A stretch of DNA of 64,000 nt from Butyrivibrio hungatei NK4A153. Its GTDB lineage: Bacteria; Bacillota; Clostridia; Lachnospirales; Lachnospiraceae. The notes beneath the pieces were generated by a model. The model saw only the letters and a program-made list of their open reading frames with translations. It ran no database searches and was not told the DNA's origin. The DNA lies in the NCBI RefSeq assembly GCF_000424465.1, contig NZ_AUJY01000011.1:1-64000 (forward strand), given 5' to 3'. Both the position numbers and the translations under genes were made by a program. How positions within the stretch are numbered: the first letter of the stretch is position 1; every line of letters starts with the position of its first letter. Positions 24,777-33,959 of the stretch are shown here, piece after piece.

Positions 24777-25541
24777 ATGAGTAGCGTATCATCTGTCAGC
24801 GGATCGGGTTATTCGCCATACTCTGTTATTGCTAATGGCGGAACCTATGTCAGGGCTGCTCAAGGGGCGTCAGAACTTGCAATGCAGGAGAGAACCAAAC
24901 AGCAGGTGGGGGGACTCGAAGCGGGTTCTGAGAATCTCACATCAGCCGGATCGGCACTTAAGGTCGAAGACGGCGCTATGGGAGAAGTTACCGGGTATCT
25001 ACAGTCAATCAGGGAATTGTCTGTAAAGGCAATGAACGGAACGATGTCGGACAGTGACAAGAAATCCATTCAGGATCAGATCGATCAGTACAAAAAAGGT
25101 ATTGAAGATATTGCAAACAATACCACGTACAACGAGAAGAAACTATTAGACGGAACAGCTAAGGATATGACGGTTGCATCTGATGCAAACGGATCATCCG
25201 AGACTATATCAGGCTACAATATGACACTTGAATCCCTTGGTATAAAGGACTTTGATGTTACCAAGGATTTTGACCTTAAAGATGTGGACAAGGCTCTTGA
25301 TAAGCTTTCGGATTCAAGAACCGGAGCAGGAGCTAAGACAAACGGAGTTGAGTATTCTCTTTCATATAATTCTCATGCTGCGTTGGAACTTGATGGTTTC
25401 CAGATGGACAAAGAGGAGAAAAACAGCGTGGATGCTTACCAGCAGCTTAAGACAAAGCAGGCGCTGGATGCTTACAAGACAACGCTTCAGAAGAAGCAGC
25501 AGGATGACGAAGAGCGCAAATCTATGATGCTTTTCGCATGA
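24777..25541 (+). CDS. Short flagellin-like protein, 254 aa
   Basis: Residues about 35-130 resemble the flagellin D0/D1 helices: ERTKQQVGGLEAGSENLTSA, then IRELSVKAMNGTMSDSDKKS, and IANNTTYNEKKLLDG, the classic flagellin turn. The C-terminal half lacks the conserved flagellin C-terminal helix and ends KKQQDDEERKSMMLFA. It is therefore not a normal filament subunit; it may be a minor or hook-proximal protein or a partial paralogue. It stands alone, with a terminator on each side. Confidence 0.75.
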   Translation: MSSVSSVSGSGYSPYSVIANGGTYVRAAQGASELAMQERTKQQVGGLEAGSENLTSAGSALKVEDGAMGEVTGYLQSIRELSVKAMNGTMSDSDKKSIQDQIDQYKKGIEDIANNTTYNEKKLLDGTAKDMTVASDANGSSETISGYNMTLESLGIKDFDVTKDFDLKDVDKALDKLSDSRTGAGAKTNGVEYSLSYNSHAALELDGFQMDKEEKNSVDAYQQLKTKQALDAYKTTLQKKQQDDEERKSMMLFA

Positions 25542-25572
25542 TTTAAGGTTTACATAAATACAAAAACGTTAA

Positions 25573-25605
25573 ATCTGTCCGTGTATTGCGGACAGATGTT
25601 TTTTT
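25573..25605 (+). terminator. Rho-independent terminator of the flagellin-like gene
   Basis: ATCTGTCCG (25573-25581) pairs with CGGACAGAT (25589-25597), followed by eight T. Confidence 0.85.
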
Positions 25606-25669
25606 GTCACAGATGATTGATATATATTAATCACTTTCATATACTTTTGAGCGAATTTAATCAATCTAC

Positions 25670-25698
25670 TTGACATAAGTTTTGTATTTATTTATCAT
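25670..25698 (+). promoter_or_regulatory. Promoter of the opp operon
   Basis: TTGACA (25670-25675), 17 bases, TATCAT (25693-25698). It lies about 195 bases before oppB, leaving a long leader. Confidence 0.7.
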
Positions 25699-25704
25699 AA
25701 TTTT

Positions 25705-25800
25705 TGCTTGCACGTATTATTTACATAAATACGTGTATATCAAGGTGATAGAACGATACAATGGCGTACGGGCAAGTATGTCATTGTATTTTTTTTTGTG
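25705..25800 (+). promoter_or_regulatory. opp leader with hairpin and intrinsic terminator (possible attenuator)
   Basis: Downstream of the promoter, CACGTATT (25711-25718) pairs with AATACGTG (25728-25735). Then ATACAATG (25756-25763) pairs with CATTGTAT (25782-25789), followed by a T run to 25797. A full terminator between promoter and oppB implies control by premature termination. No known riboswitch or T-box consensus was recognised. Confidence 0.55.
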
Positions 25801-25892
25801 ATTTAACGTGGTGCAGTGCTAATGTTATGAACGAAACATCTTGATAACAATTTTTACATTTATATTTAATTAGAGAGACAGGTTGGAGAATT

Positions 25893-26819
25893 ATGAACAC
25901 AAAGACACTGATGTACATTCTAAAGAGGATTTTGCTTGCAGTTGTTACAGTATGGGTGGTTATAACAGTTACATTTTTTGTAATGCATGCAGTTCCCGGT
26001 GGCCCCTTCGTGGGAGAGAAAGCCGTAACCCCGGCGGTTCAGGCGGCTATGGAAGCTAAGTATGGTTTGGATAAGCCTCTTAGCGAACAGTATTTTACTT
26101 ATCTTAAGGATATCACAAGATTAGATTTTGGTCCTTCACTTAAGAGCAGAGGTCGTTATGTAACAGACATGATCTTTGATGGAATGAAAACTTCTATCAA
26201 GCTTGGTGTTATAGCAGCATTCATTGCACTTGCTTTTGGTGTTGTATTTGGCGCTATAGCAGCTCTTAGAAGAAACAAGATTATCGACAGGATAATCATG
26301 GTAATCACAACGGCATTTGTATCAATGCCATCATTCATTATGGGTTCTTTGTTACTTGTTGTATTTTCTACCAAGCTTGGATGGTTGCCGGCTAACGGAG
26401 CACAGAAGAACGGACTTATTCTTCCTATAATCACGTTGTCGCTTTATCCGATGGCTTATATAACAAGACTTACAAGATCGTCAATGCTTGAAGTTCTTGG
26501 TCAGGACTATATCAGAACTGCTAAGGCCAAGGGTGTTTCAGGCGTCAAGATAATCTTTGGACATGCGCTGAAAAATTCGCTTATTCCAGTCATCACATAT
26601 TTTGGACCTATGCTTGCATACATCGTAACAGGTTCACTTGTAGTAGAGCAGATCTTTGCTGTTCCCGGAATTGGAAGAGCTTTCGTAAACAGCATCACGG
26701 GTCGTGATTATCCGCTCGTTATGGGAACAACGATCGTACTTGCTACACTTATCGTAATAATGAACCTTATCGGCGATATTATGTATAAGATTGTCGATCC
26801 TCGTATTACATTAGAATGA
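25893..26819 (+). CDS. oppB: Oligopeptide ABC transporter permease OppB, 308 aa
   Basis: Six membrane helices and the permease signature loop (GQDYIRTAKAKGVSGVKIIF, EAA-like) about residues 205-225 identify a binding-protein-dependent permease of the Opp/Dpp type. The N-terminal segment MYILKRILLAVVTVWVVITV is typical. With OppC it forms the peptide channel in the cytoplasmic membrane. It is first in an oppBCDFA operon; the next gene starts 17 bases after its stop. Confidence 0.94.
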   Translation: MNTKTLMYILKRILLAVVTVWVVITVTFFVMHAVPGGPFVGEKAVTPAVQAAMEAKYGLDKPLSEQYFTYLKDITRLDFGPSLKSRGRYVTDMIFDGMKTSIKLGVIAAFIALAFGVVFGAIAALRRNKIIDRIIMVITTAFVSMPSFIMGSLLLVVFSTKLGWLPANGAQKNGLILPIITLSLYPMAYITRLTRSSMLEVLGQDYIRTAKAKGVSGVKIIFGHALKNSLIPVITYFGPMLAYIVTGSLVVEQIFAVPGIGRAFVNSITGRDYPLVMGTTIVLATLIVIMNLIGDIMYKIVDPRITLE

Positions 26820-26836
26820 TTGGAGATATTTCAGAC

Positions 26837-27895
26837 ATGGATAATAAGATATTAAGCGCACAGGTTAATATGGATGATTTCATTCCTGCAACCGAAGAAG
26901 AAAAAGAATATATGGTGCAGATGCGCCCTTCATCAACATTTTTTAAGGATAGTGTTAAGAGACTTCTTAAAAACAAGGTCGCAACTGTTTGTTTCTTTAT
27001 AATAGTATTAATTACATTGGCAGCAATTTTCGTTCCTATGTTTTGGCCTTATTCATACGACCAGGCTCTCGGAGTTATTCCCGGTAAGCCGGTTGATAAC
27101 ACATTCAACGATCTTGCACCGTTTGAATATGGTAAGGCAGAACTTAAGAGAATTGAAAAAGGAGAGAGCGTTGTTCCTCATATTTTCGGAACAGATGCTC
27201 AGGGACGTGACTATTTCATAAGAGTAGTTTACGGAACACGTATTTCTCTTGCTGTTGGATTTTTTGCAAGTATTATCGTTCTTATAATAGGTATGACTAT
27301 CGGAGCTGTGGCAGGTTATGCCGGCGGCAAAGTCGACCTTATCATCATGAGAATTGTCGATATTATTTATTCACTTCCTGACATGCTGATGGTTATCCTT
27401 CTTTCATCGGTACTTAAGGTTGTTCTTGAGGGAGCACTTGATGGAACTGTGCTTTCCAAGATTGGTTCCAACATCATAAGCTTGTTCCTTGTCTTTGGTG
27501 TACTTTACTGGGTATCAATGGCAAGACTTATCAGAGGACAGATCTTGTCTCTCAGAGAGCAGGAATATGTACTTGCTTCACAGGCAGCCGGAGCAAAAGG
27601 AAAGTGGATTATCTTAAAACATCTCATTCCTAACTGCTTTTCGGTTATAATTATATCAACAGCACTTCAGATTCCCAGTGCGATATTTACAGAGAGTTAT
27701 CTTTCATTTCTGGGACTTGGCGTAAATGCTCCCATGCCTTCATTGGGATCACTTGCTTCAGATGCGCTTAACGGAATCAATTCATATCCTTACAGATTGG
27801 TATTCCCTGCGCTTGTTATTTCACTCATCGTTTTGTCTCTCAATCTTTTCGGTGACGGACTTCGCGATGCGTTCGATCCTAAGCTTGATACTTGA
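26837..27895 (+). CDS. oppC: Oligopeptide ABC transporter permease OppC, 352 aa
   Basis: The start MDNKILSAQ at 26837 has TTGGAGAT upstream, preferred over an ATG at 26816 that overlaps oppB. The N-terminal cytosolic segment of about 50 residues precedes membrane helices. The loop LREQEYVLASQAAGAKGKWI is the EAA-like contact with the ATPases. The HIFGTDAQGRDYFIRVVYG segment is a hallmark of OppC/DppC. It is the second channel subunit. Confidence 0.94.
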   Translation: MDNKILSAQVNMDDFIPATEEEKEYMVQMRPSSTFFKDSVKRLLKNKVATVCFFIIVLITLAAIFVPMFWPYSYDQALGVIPGKPVDNTFNDLAPFEYGKAELKRIEKGESVVPHIFGTDAQGRDYFIRVVYGTRISLAVGFFASIIVLIIGMTIGAVAGYAGGKVDLIIMRIVDIIYSLPDMLMVILLSSVLKVVLEGALDGTVLSKIGSNIISLFLVFGVLYWVSMARLIRGQILSLREQEYVLASQAAGAKGKWIILKHLIPNCFSVIIISTALQIPSAIFTESYLSFLGLGVNAPMPSLGSLASDALNGINSYPYRLVFPALVISLIVLSLNLFGDGLRDAFDPKLDT

Positions 27896-27944
27896 TGTGA
27901 CAAAGTTTTTTACAGTAGACAATATTATGTGGAGATTTTAAAAG

Positions 27945-28934
27945 ATGAGTTTATTAGAAGTTAAAGATCTGCATACCTCATTTTTTACCGACGCCGGAGA
28001 GGTTAAGGCAGTTAATGGCGTATCATTTTATTTAGACAGAGGAAAAGTCCTCGGAATAGTAGGAGAGTCAGGTTCCGGAAAATCTGTAACGGCATATTCG
28101 ATCATGCAGATTCTTGCAGGAGCCGGCAAAATTGTTTCAGGCTCAATAAAGCTTGACGGACAGGAACTTGTTGGTTCAGGTGAGAAAGTCATGAAGACTG
28201 TTCGTGGAAATAAGGTTTCAATTATTTTCCAGGATCCCATGACATCACTTAATCCTACATATACAATCGGTCATCAGCTTATGGAGGCAATTCTTCTCCA
28301 TACTGACAGAAACAGAGAGCAGGCTAAAGAGCGTGCTATCGAGATGCTCAAGCTCGTTAATGTAAACGAACCTGAGAAGAGAATGAATCAGTATCCGTAT
28401 GAGTTTTCAGGCGGAATGAGACAGCGTGTTATGATCGCTATGGCACTTGCGTGCGAACCCGACATTCTTATCGCTGACGAGCCTACAACAGCTCTTGATG
28501 TAACAATTCAGGCTCAGATCCTTGATCTTATGAAGTCACTTCAGAAAGAGCTCGGAATGGCTATTATCATGATCACACATGACCTTGGTGTTGTTGCACA
28601 GATGTGTGATGAAGTTATTGTAATGTATGCAGGATCAATATGTGAGCAGGGTACAGCAGATGAGATATTCTACAATCCCCGCCATGAATATACAAAAGGG
28701 TTACTTCGCTCAATCCCTACAGAGGGAAAGGAAGGCAAGAAGTTAGAGCCTATCACAGGTACACCTATCGACCTTCTCAATATGCCTAAAGGATGTCCTT
28801 TTGCACCTAGATGTGACGCTGCTATGAAAATCTGTCTTCGTGAGAGAGCAGAACGTATGCAGATCAATGATGATCATGCAGCATGTTGCTGGATGAATGT
28901 TAAGAAGCAGATGGAAGGCGGTGAACCACAGTGA
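27945..28934 (+). CDS. oppD: Oligopeptide ABC transporter ATPase OppD, 329 aa
   Basis: Walker [14 protein letters not shown] (about residue 40), signature SGGMRQRV, Walker [13 protein letters not shown] and the switch His (MITHDLGVV) are all intact. The C-terminal oligopeptide domain has [15 protein letters not shown], a Cys-rich segment normal for OppD/DppD. It powers peptide uptake together with OppF, whose GTG start overlaps the oppD stop. Confidence 0.95.
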   Translation: MSLLEVKDLHTSFFTDAGEVKAVNGVSFYLDRGKVLGIVGESGSGKSVTAYSIMQILAGAGKIVSGSIKLDGQELVGSGEKVMKTVRGNKVSIIFQDPMTSLNPTYTIGHQLMEAILLHTDRNREQAKERAIEMLKLVNVNEPEKRMNQYPYEFSGGMRQRVMIAMALACEPDILIADEPTTALDVTIQAQILDLMKSLQKELGMAIIMITHDLGVVAQMCDEVIVMYAGSICEQGTADEIFYNPRHEYTKGLLRSIPTEGKEGKKLEPITGTPIDLLNMPKGCPFAPRCDAAMKICLRERAERMQINDDHAACCWMNVKKQMEGGEPQ

Positions 28935-29923
28935 GCGAAAATATTAATAATGAAAAAAATCTCGTTGAAATAAAACATTTAAAAGAGTACTTTAATATTA
29001 ATGTAGGATTTTTTAAATCAAAGTATTTAAAAGCTGTTGATGATGTTTCATTTACAATAAAGAAGGGTGAAACACTCGGACTTGTAGGTGAGTCCGGATG
29101 CGGTAAGACTACAGTAGGAAGAACAATATTAAACTTATATAAGCCTACAGCCGGAGAAATCTGGTACGACGGTAAGCTAATTAAGACAAAGAGTGATATC
29201 AAGGAATTCAGAAAAAAGGCAACAATGGTATTCCAGGATCCATATTCTTCATTGAATCCCAGAATGACTGTTTCCGATATTATCGGAGAGCCTCTTGATA
29301 TTCACAAGCTTTATGCTACAAAGGAAGAGAGAAGAGAGCGTATTCTTGAGCTTATGAGCTATGTAGGTCTTAACAGTGAGCATGCTTCAAGATATGCGCA
29401 TGAGTTCTCAGGCGGACAGAGACAGAGAATTGGTATTGCAAGATCTCTTTCCGTAAACCCTGAGTTTATAGTCTGCGATGAGCCTGTATCAGCTCTGGAC
29501 GTTTCAATCCAGGCACAGGTTATAAATATGTTTGATGAGCTTCAGGATAAACTTGGACTTACATACTTGTTTATCGCTCATGACCTCTTGGTTGTAAGAC
29601 ATATTAGCGATAGAATAGCGGTTATGTACCTCGGTAAGATGGTTGAGCTTGCAGATGCTGATGAGATCTACTTGCATCCGCTTCATCCATACAGTAAGTC
29701 TCTTCTTTCCGCGGTTCCTATTCCGGATCCTAAGATTGCAAGAGCAAACCAGAGAATTGTACTTTCGGGTGATATCCCAAGTCCTCTCAATGCTCCTTCA
29801 GGATGTCCTTTCCGTACCAGATGCCCTTATGCAAAAGCAGATTGTGCAGAGAGTATGCCTGAATTTAAGGAAGTTAGCAAAGGTCACTTTGTTGCGTGTC
29901 ATCATGTAGAAGACGCCAACTAA
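28931..29923 (+). CDS. oppF: Oligopeptide ABC transporter ATPase OppF, 330 aa
   Basis: The start is GTG at 28931, overlapping the oppD stop (GTGA), with GGAAGGCGG upstream. Walker [14 protein letters not shown], signature [14 protein letters not shown], Walker [13 protein letters not shown] and [11 protein letters not shown] are present. The C-terminal [15 protein letters not shown] motif matches OppF/DppF. It forms the ATPase heterodimer with OppD. Confidence 0.95.
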   Translation: MSENINNEKNLVEIKHLKEYFNINVGFFKSKYLKAVDDVSFTIKKGETLGLVGESGCGKTTVGRTILNLYKPTAGEIWYDGKLIKTKSDIKEFRKKATMVFQDPYSSLNPRMTVSDIIGEPLDIHKLYATKEERRERILELMSYVGLNSEHASRYAHEFSGGQRQRIGIARSLSVNPEFIVCDEPVSALDVSIQAQVINMFDELQDKLGLTYLFIAHDLLVVRHISDRIAVMYLGKMVELADADEIYLHPLHPYSKSLLSAVPIPDPKIARANQRIVLSGDIPSPLNAPSGCPFRTRCPYAKADCAESMPEFKEVSKGHFVACHHVEDAN

Positions 29924-29961
29924 ATGATATATTACATTCATAATTCAGAAGGAGGAAAATT

Positions 29962-31836
29962 ATGAAAAAGAAATTGCTCTCAGTACTTCTTGCTTCCAGC
30001 ATGTTACTGAGCCTCGCTGCTTGCGGAAAATCATCTGACGCCGCAAATGAAGCAGGATCACAGGCAGCTGCAGATTCAGCAGCGCAGGAAACATCAGCAG
30101 CAAAGCCTGCTGAAGAAAAAAATTCAGGTATTATCAATGTTTGTATCGGCTCAGAGCCTCAGTCACTCGATCCGGCAATCAACTCTACAGTTGATGGCGC
30201 AACAGTAATCAGCCATCTTTTCTCAGGCCTTGCAAAATGGGGCGCTGATGCTAACGGAAAAGCTGAGCTTCAGCCTGATTGTATAGAAGGATTTACAGAA
30301 GGCGTTAAGAACGACGACGGAACTGTTACATACACATACAAGCTTAGAGATGGCCTTAAGTGGTCAGATGGTAAGGATTTGACAGCAGGAGATTTCGTAT
30401 ATTCATGGAACCGTGCTGCAGGAACAGAACTTGCTGCTGACTATTGCTACATGTTCGATGTAATCGTAGGTTACGACGAGATGTGGGCTGACAATGCAAA
30501 GGGTGATGAGAAACTTAAAGTTGAAGCACCCGATGATAAGACTATCGTTGTTACACTTAAGAACGATGTTCCTTACTGGAACGAGCTTCTTGCTTTCCCT
30601 GCATACATGCCTGTTCGTGAGGACGTTGTATCAAATGAGAGCTGGGCTGCAGAACCAAGCGGATACATCTGCAACGGACCTTACACAATCAGCGATTGGC
30701 AGCACAACTCAGTTATCAAGGTAACTAAGAGAGATGATTTTGTTGACGCAGCTGATATAACAATTAATGAGATTAATTTCTATCTTTCTGATGATCAGAA
30801 CAACATGCTTGCTAACTTTGAGAACGGATCATGGGAGTTCATCGATGATGTTCCTACAAACGAAATCCCTAACCTCAAAGAGAACTATCCCACAGAGTTC
30901 AAGGTAGAAGGTCAGCTTGGAACATATTTCATTTGCTGGAATATCAACAAGAATCTCCTTCCTAAGTCAAGCAAGCTTACAGGCGTTGAGAAGATAAGAG
31001 CAGAGGAAGAAATCCGTAATGCATTTGCTCTTCTTATCGACAGAAACTACATCGTAAATGACGTAGCAAAGGGTGGACAGGTTCCCGCTTCTTCATTCGT
31101 TGCTATGGGTCTTACAGATGCTGACGGATCACAGTTCTATGAGAACGCAGGTCCTGATCCCAGCTATGTTGGATACTATGATGTAAAAGAAGATGCTTAT
31201 GAAGCAAACTGGGAGAAGGCTCTCACAACACTTAAGAAGTATTACACATTTGATGAAGCTACACAGAAGTTCACAGATGTTCCTACAATCATGTACCTCT
31301 ACAACACAAGTGAAGGACACAAGGCTATTGCAGAAGCTGTTCAGTCTACACTTGCAGGTATCGGTATTACAATGAACCTCGAGAACCAGGAGTTTGCTAC
31401 TTGCGTTGAGACTCGTAAAAAGGGTGATTACTATGTAGCACGTCACGGTTGGCTCGGTGATTACAATGATCCTATTTCATTCCTTGATATGTGGACATCA
31501 GGATCAGGTAACAACGACGTTCAGTATGGTAAGGGTGCTAACGCTGATGTTAAGGCATACAGCATTGACCTTACAGACCTTGGATATGAGACAAAGGTTG
31601 AGAACGGAACATGGGCTGAGACTTATGATGTTGTAATTAAGGATATTAAAGAGTGCACAGATACTAAGACTCGTTATGAGCTTATGCACAGAGCAGAAGA
31701 TCTCCTTATGTCAACAGGATGCATCTGCCCTATCTACTTCTACACAGATATCTACATGGTAGATGACAGTGTAAGCGGATTCTACTCAAGTCCTCTTGGA
31801 TTTAAGTTCTTTATGCACGCAAAAGTTAACAAGTAA
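29962..31836 (+). CDS. oppA: Oligopeptide-binding lipoprotein OppA, 624 aa
   Basis: The start follows AGGAGG. A lipoprotein signal with lipobox LSLAAC (Cys about residue 22) and an Ala/Ser/Glu-rich linker precede the SBP family 5 domain (GSEPQSLDPAINSTVDGATV at the start, WLGDYNDPISFLDMWTSGSG near residue 500). It captures extracellular peptides for OppBCDF. The gene lies last in the operon and uses highly biased codons, suggesting high expression. Confidence 0.94.
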   Translation: MKKKLLSVLLASSMLLSLAACGKSSDAANEAGSQAAADSAAQETSAAKPAEEKNSGIINVCIGSEPQSLDPAINSTVDGATVISHLFSGLAKWGADANGKAELQPDCIEGFTEGVKNDDGTVTYTYKLRDGLKWSDGKDLTAGDFVYSWNRAAGTELAADYCYMFDVIVGYDEMWADNAKGDEKLKVEAPDDKTIVVTLKNDVPYWNELLAFPAYMPVREDVVSNESWAAEPSGYICNGPYTISDWQHNSVIKVTKRDDFVDAADITINEINFYLSDDQNNMLANFENGSWEFIDDVPTNEIPNLKENYPTEFKVEGQLGTYFICWNINKNLLPKSSKLTGVEKIRAEEEIRNAFALLIDRNYIVNDVAKGGQVPASSFVAMGLTDADGSQFYENAGPDPSYVGYYDVKEDAYEANWEKALTTLKKYYTFDEATQKFTDVPTIMYLYNTSEGHKAIAEAVQSTLAGIGITMNLENQEFATCVETRKKGDYYVARHGWLGDYNDPISFLDMWTSGSGNNDVQYGKGANADVKAYSIDLTDLGYETKVENGTWAETYDVVIKDIKECTDTKTRYELMHRAEDLLMSTGCICPIYFYTDIYMVDDSVSGFYSSPLGFKFFMHAKVNK

Positions 31837-31858
31837 TAGAATACGTGTTATAATATGA

Positions 31859-31892
31859 AACGCCGCCTCGGTATTCCGGGGCGACGTTTTTT
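31859..31892 (+). terminator. Rho-independent terminator of the opp operon
   Basis: AACGCCGCCTCGG pairs with CCGGGGCGACGTT around TATT, followed by T. Just downstream, GCACTTAGC and GCTTAGTGC form another imperfect inverted repeat with several TTAGYGAG-like words before the next gene. Confidence 0.85.
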
Positions 31893-32020
31893 GTGCAGAG
31901 CACTTAGCGAGGTTTTTTCGAGCTTAGTGCGAGCCATGGGTGAACACTTAACGAGCGGCAGCGAGTTTAGTGAGAATCCCAATTACAGAGCACAAAGTAT
32001 CTTATTCAAGGGAGATTATT

Positions 32021-33664
32021 ATGGAAAACGAAAGACTAAAACCCATGCTGTTTACTGTTATAAAAGGCTATAACGGCAAGCAGTTCTCACAGGACCTGAT
32101 TTCAGGAATCATTGTTGCGATTATTGCATTACCACTCTCAATCGCACTTGCACTTGCATCGGGAGTAGGACCTGAAGAGGGACTATATACCGCGATTGTA
32201 GCCGGATTTATCATTTCATTTCTTGGCGGAAGCAGAGTACAGATTGCAGGACCTACTGCAGCTTTTGCTACTATAGTTGCAGGAATTGTTGCAAGTAAGG
32301 GAATGGAAGGACTTGCGCTTGCTACGATATTTGCAGGTGTTATTCTTGTTTTAATGGGTGTATTCAAACTCGGATCACTTATCAAATTTATTCCTTATAC
32401 CATTACTACAGGATTTACGGCAGGTATTGCTGTAACTATTTTTGTCGGTCAGATCAAGGACTTTTTGGGCCTTACTTATCCGGCAGGAACCACAACGGTT
32501 GAGACAGTAGAGAAGCTTGAGGCAATCGGAAAAAATATTTCTACGATAAATTACAGCGCTCTTATTGTCGGTGTAATATGTCTTGTTATCCAGATTGTCT
32601 GGCCTAAGATAAATAAGAAGATACCCGGATCGCTCATTGCGGTTATTGTCGGTATTCTTATGGTTAAACTCCTTAATATGAATGTTAATACTATCGGCGA
32701 TCTTTATGAGATAAAGGGACAGCTCCCGGCACTCAGATTTCCGGCTTTCAGTTATAAGACACTTAGAGAAGTTGCGGGAGATGGCTTTACCATCGCGATC
32801 CTTGCAGCTATCGAATCTCTTTTGTCCTGTGTTGTTGCAGACAGCATGATTGATTCCAAGCACAGATCAAACATGGAACTTGTTGCACAGGGTGTAGGTA
32901 ATATCGGTTCTGCTTTATTCGGCGGAATCCCTGCTACAGGTGCTATCGCACGTACCGCTGCAAATATCAAGAACGGTGGAAGAACTCCTATTGCAGGTAT
33001 GATTCACTCAATATGCCTTGTTCTTGTACTTGTTGTTCTTATGCCTTTTGCGGCACTTATTCCTATGCCGACAATTGCGGCAATTCTTTTCATGGTTGCA
33101 TATAATATGTGCCAGTGGAGAACTTTCGTACATTTGTGTAAGACAGCGCCCAAGAGCGATATCCTTGTACTTGTAATGACTTTTGTGCTTACGATCGTAT
33201 TTGACCTTGTTGTTGCTATTGAGATCGGTATGGTTGCGGCTTGCGTTCTTTTTATGAAGAGAATGAGCGAAGAATCAAGGGTCAAAGGCTGGAAGTACTA
33301 TGATCCCGAGGATGATCCGGACGGAACAGGCCTTAGAGATATTCCTAAGCACGTTCGTGTGTATGAGATAAGCGGACCTATGTTCTTCGGTGATGCCGAG
33401 CAGATTGCGGCTATCGGATTTAAGGAATTCACAAGAGTTCTTGTTATCCGTATGAGAGGTGTTCCGGCTATCGATGCGACAGCTATGCACTCTTTTGAAG
33501 AACTCTACAACAGATGCAAGAAGAACAATGTAACTCTTGTATTCTCACACGTGAACGAGCAGCCTATGAGCACTATGGAAAAGGACGGATTCGTAGATCT
33601 TGTCGGACGTGAGAATTTCAGACCACATATAGATGATGCCCTTGCCAGAGCGGCAGAGCTGTAA
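32021..33664 (+). CDS. SulP/SLC26-family anion transporter with STAS domain, 547 aa
   Basis: The start MENERLKPMLFTVIKGYN has GGGAG upstream, preferred over an ATG 17 codons earlier. About 12-14 membrane segments (residues about 25-420) begin with the SulP signature DLISGIIVAIIALPLSIALA. A C-terminal STAS domain (about 435-545, VRVYEISGPMFFGDAEQIA, then IRMRGVPAIDATAMHSFEEL) is intact. Substrates of the family include sulfate, bicarbonate and dicarboxylates; which one is not clear. Confidence 0.93.
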   Translation: MENERLKPMLFTVIKGYNGKQFSQDLISGIIVAIIALPLSIALALASGVGPEEGLYTAIVAGFIISFLGGSRVQIAGPTAAFATIVAGIVASKGMEGLALATIFAGVILVLMGVFKLGSLIKFIPYTITTGFTAGIAVTIFVGQIKDFLGLTYPAGTTTVETVEKLEAIGKNISTINYSALIVGVICLVIQIVWPKINKKIPGSLIAVIVGILMVKLLNMNVNTIGDLYEIKGQLPALRFPAFSYKTLREVAGDGFTIAILAAIESLLSCVVADSMIDSKHRSNMELVAQGVGNIGSALFGGIPATGAIARTAANIKNGGRTPIAGMIHSICLVLVLVVLMPFAALIPMPTIAAILFMVAYNMCQWRTFVHLCKTAPKSDILVLVMTFVLTIVFDLVVAIEIGMVAACVLFMKRMSEESRVKGWKYYDPEDDPDGTGLRDIPKHVRVYEISGPMFFGDAEQIAAIGFKEFTRVLVIRMRGVPAIDATAMHSFEELYNRCKKNNVTLVFSHVNEQPMSTMEKDGFVDLVGRENFRPHIDDALARAAEL

Positions 33665-33687
33665 AAAATATTACAATCTGTATTGCT

Positions 33688-33750
33688 AAAAAAGATGTTT
33701 GGTTTTTGCTTAGGTATTGATTACGAAAAGCAAGTGCCGGACATCTTTTT
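33688..33750 (+). terminator. Rho-independent terminator of the SulP gene
   Basis: AAAAAAGATGT (33688-33698) pairs with ACATCTTTTT (33741-33750), with a second inner stem TTTTGCTT/AAGCAA. The remaining 200 bases to the next gene are AT-rich with several possible -10 boxes. Confidence 0.75.
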
Positions 33751-33959
33751 AATTGAAAATTTCGGATAGGAGTTATAAGTTTTTTGTCTTATTGATTGAT
33801 ATAAAATTGACAATATATAGTGTGCTTTATAATAAAAAAGATAACGCAAACACAAGATGTGGTATAATTAATTCATGATACAGATGCCGACACAATTATT
33901 ATAGAAACTTTCGGCATGAACAGTCATGTATCAAAAATATAATATGGGGAGGGCTCCGT

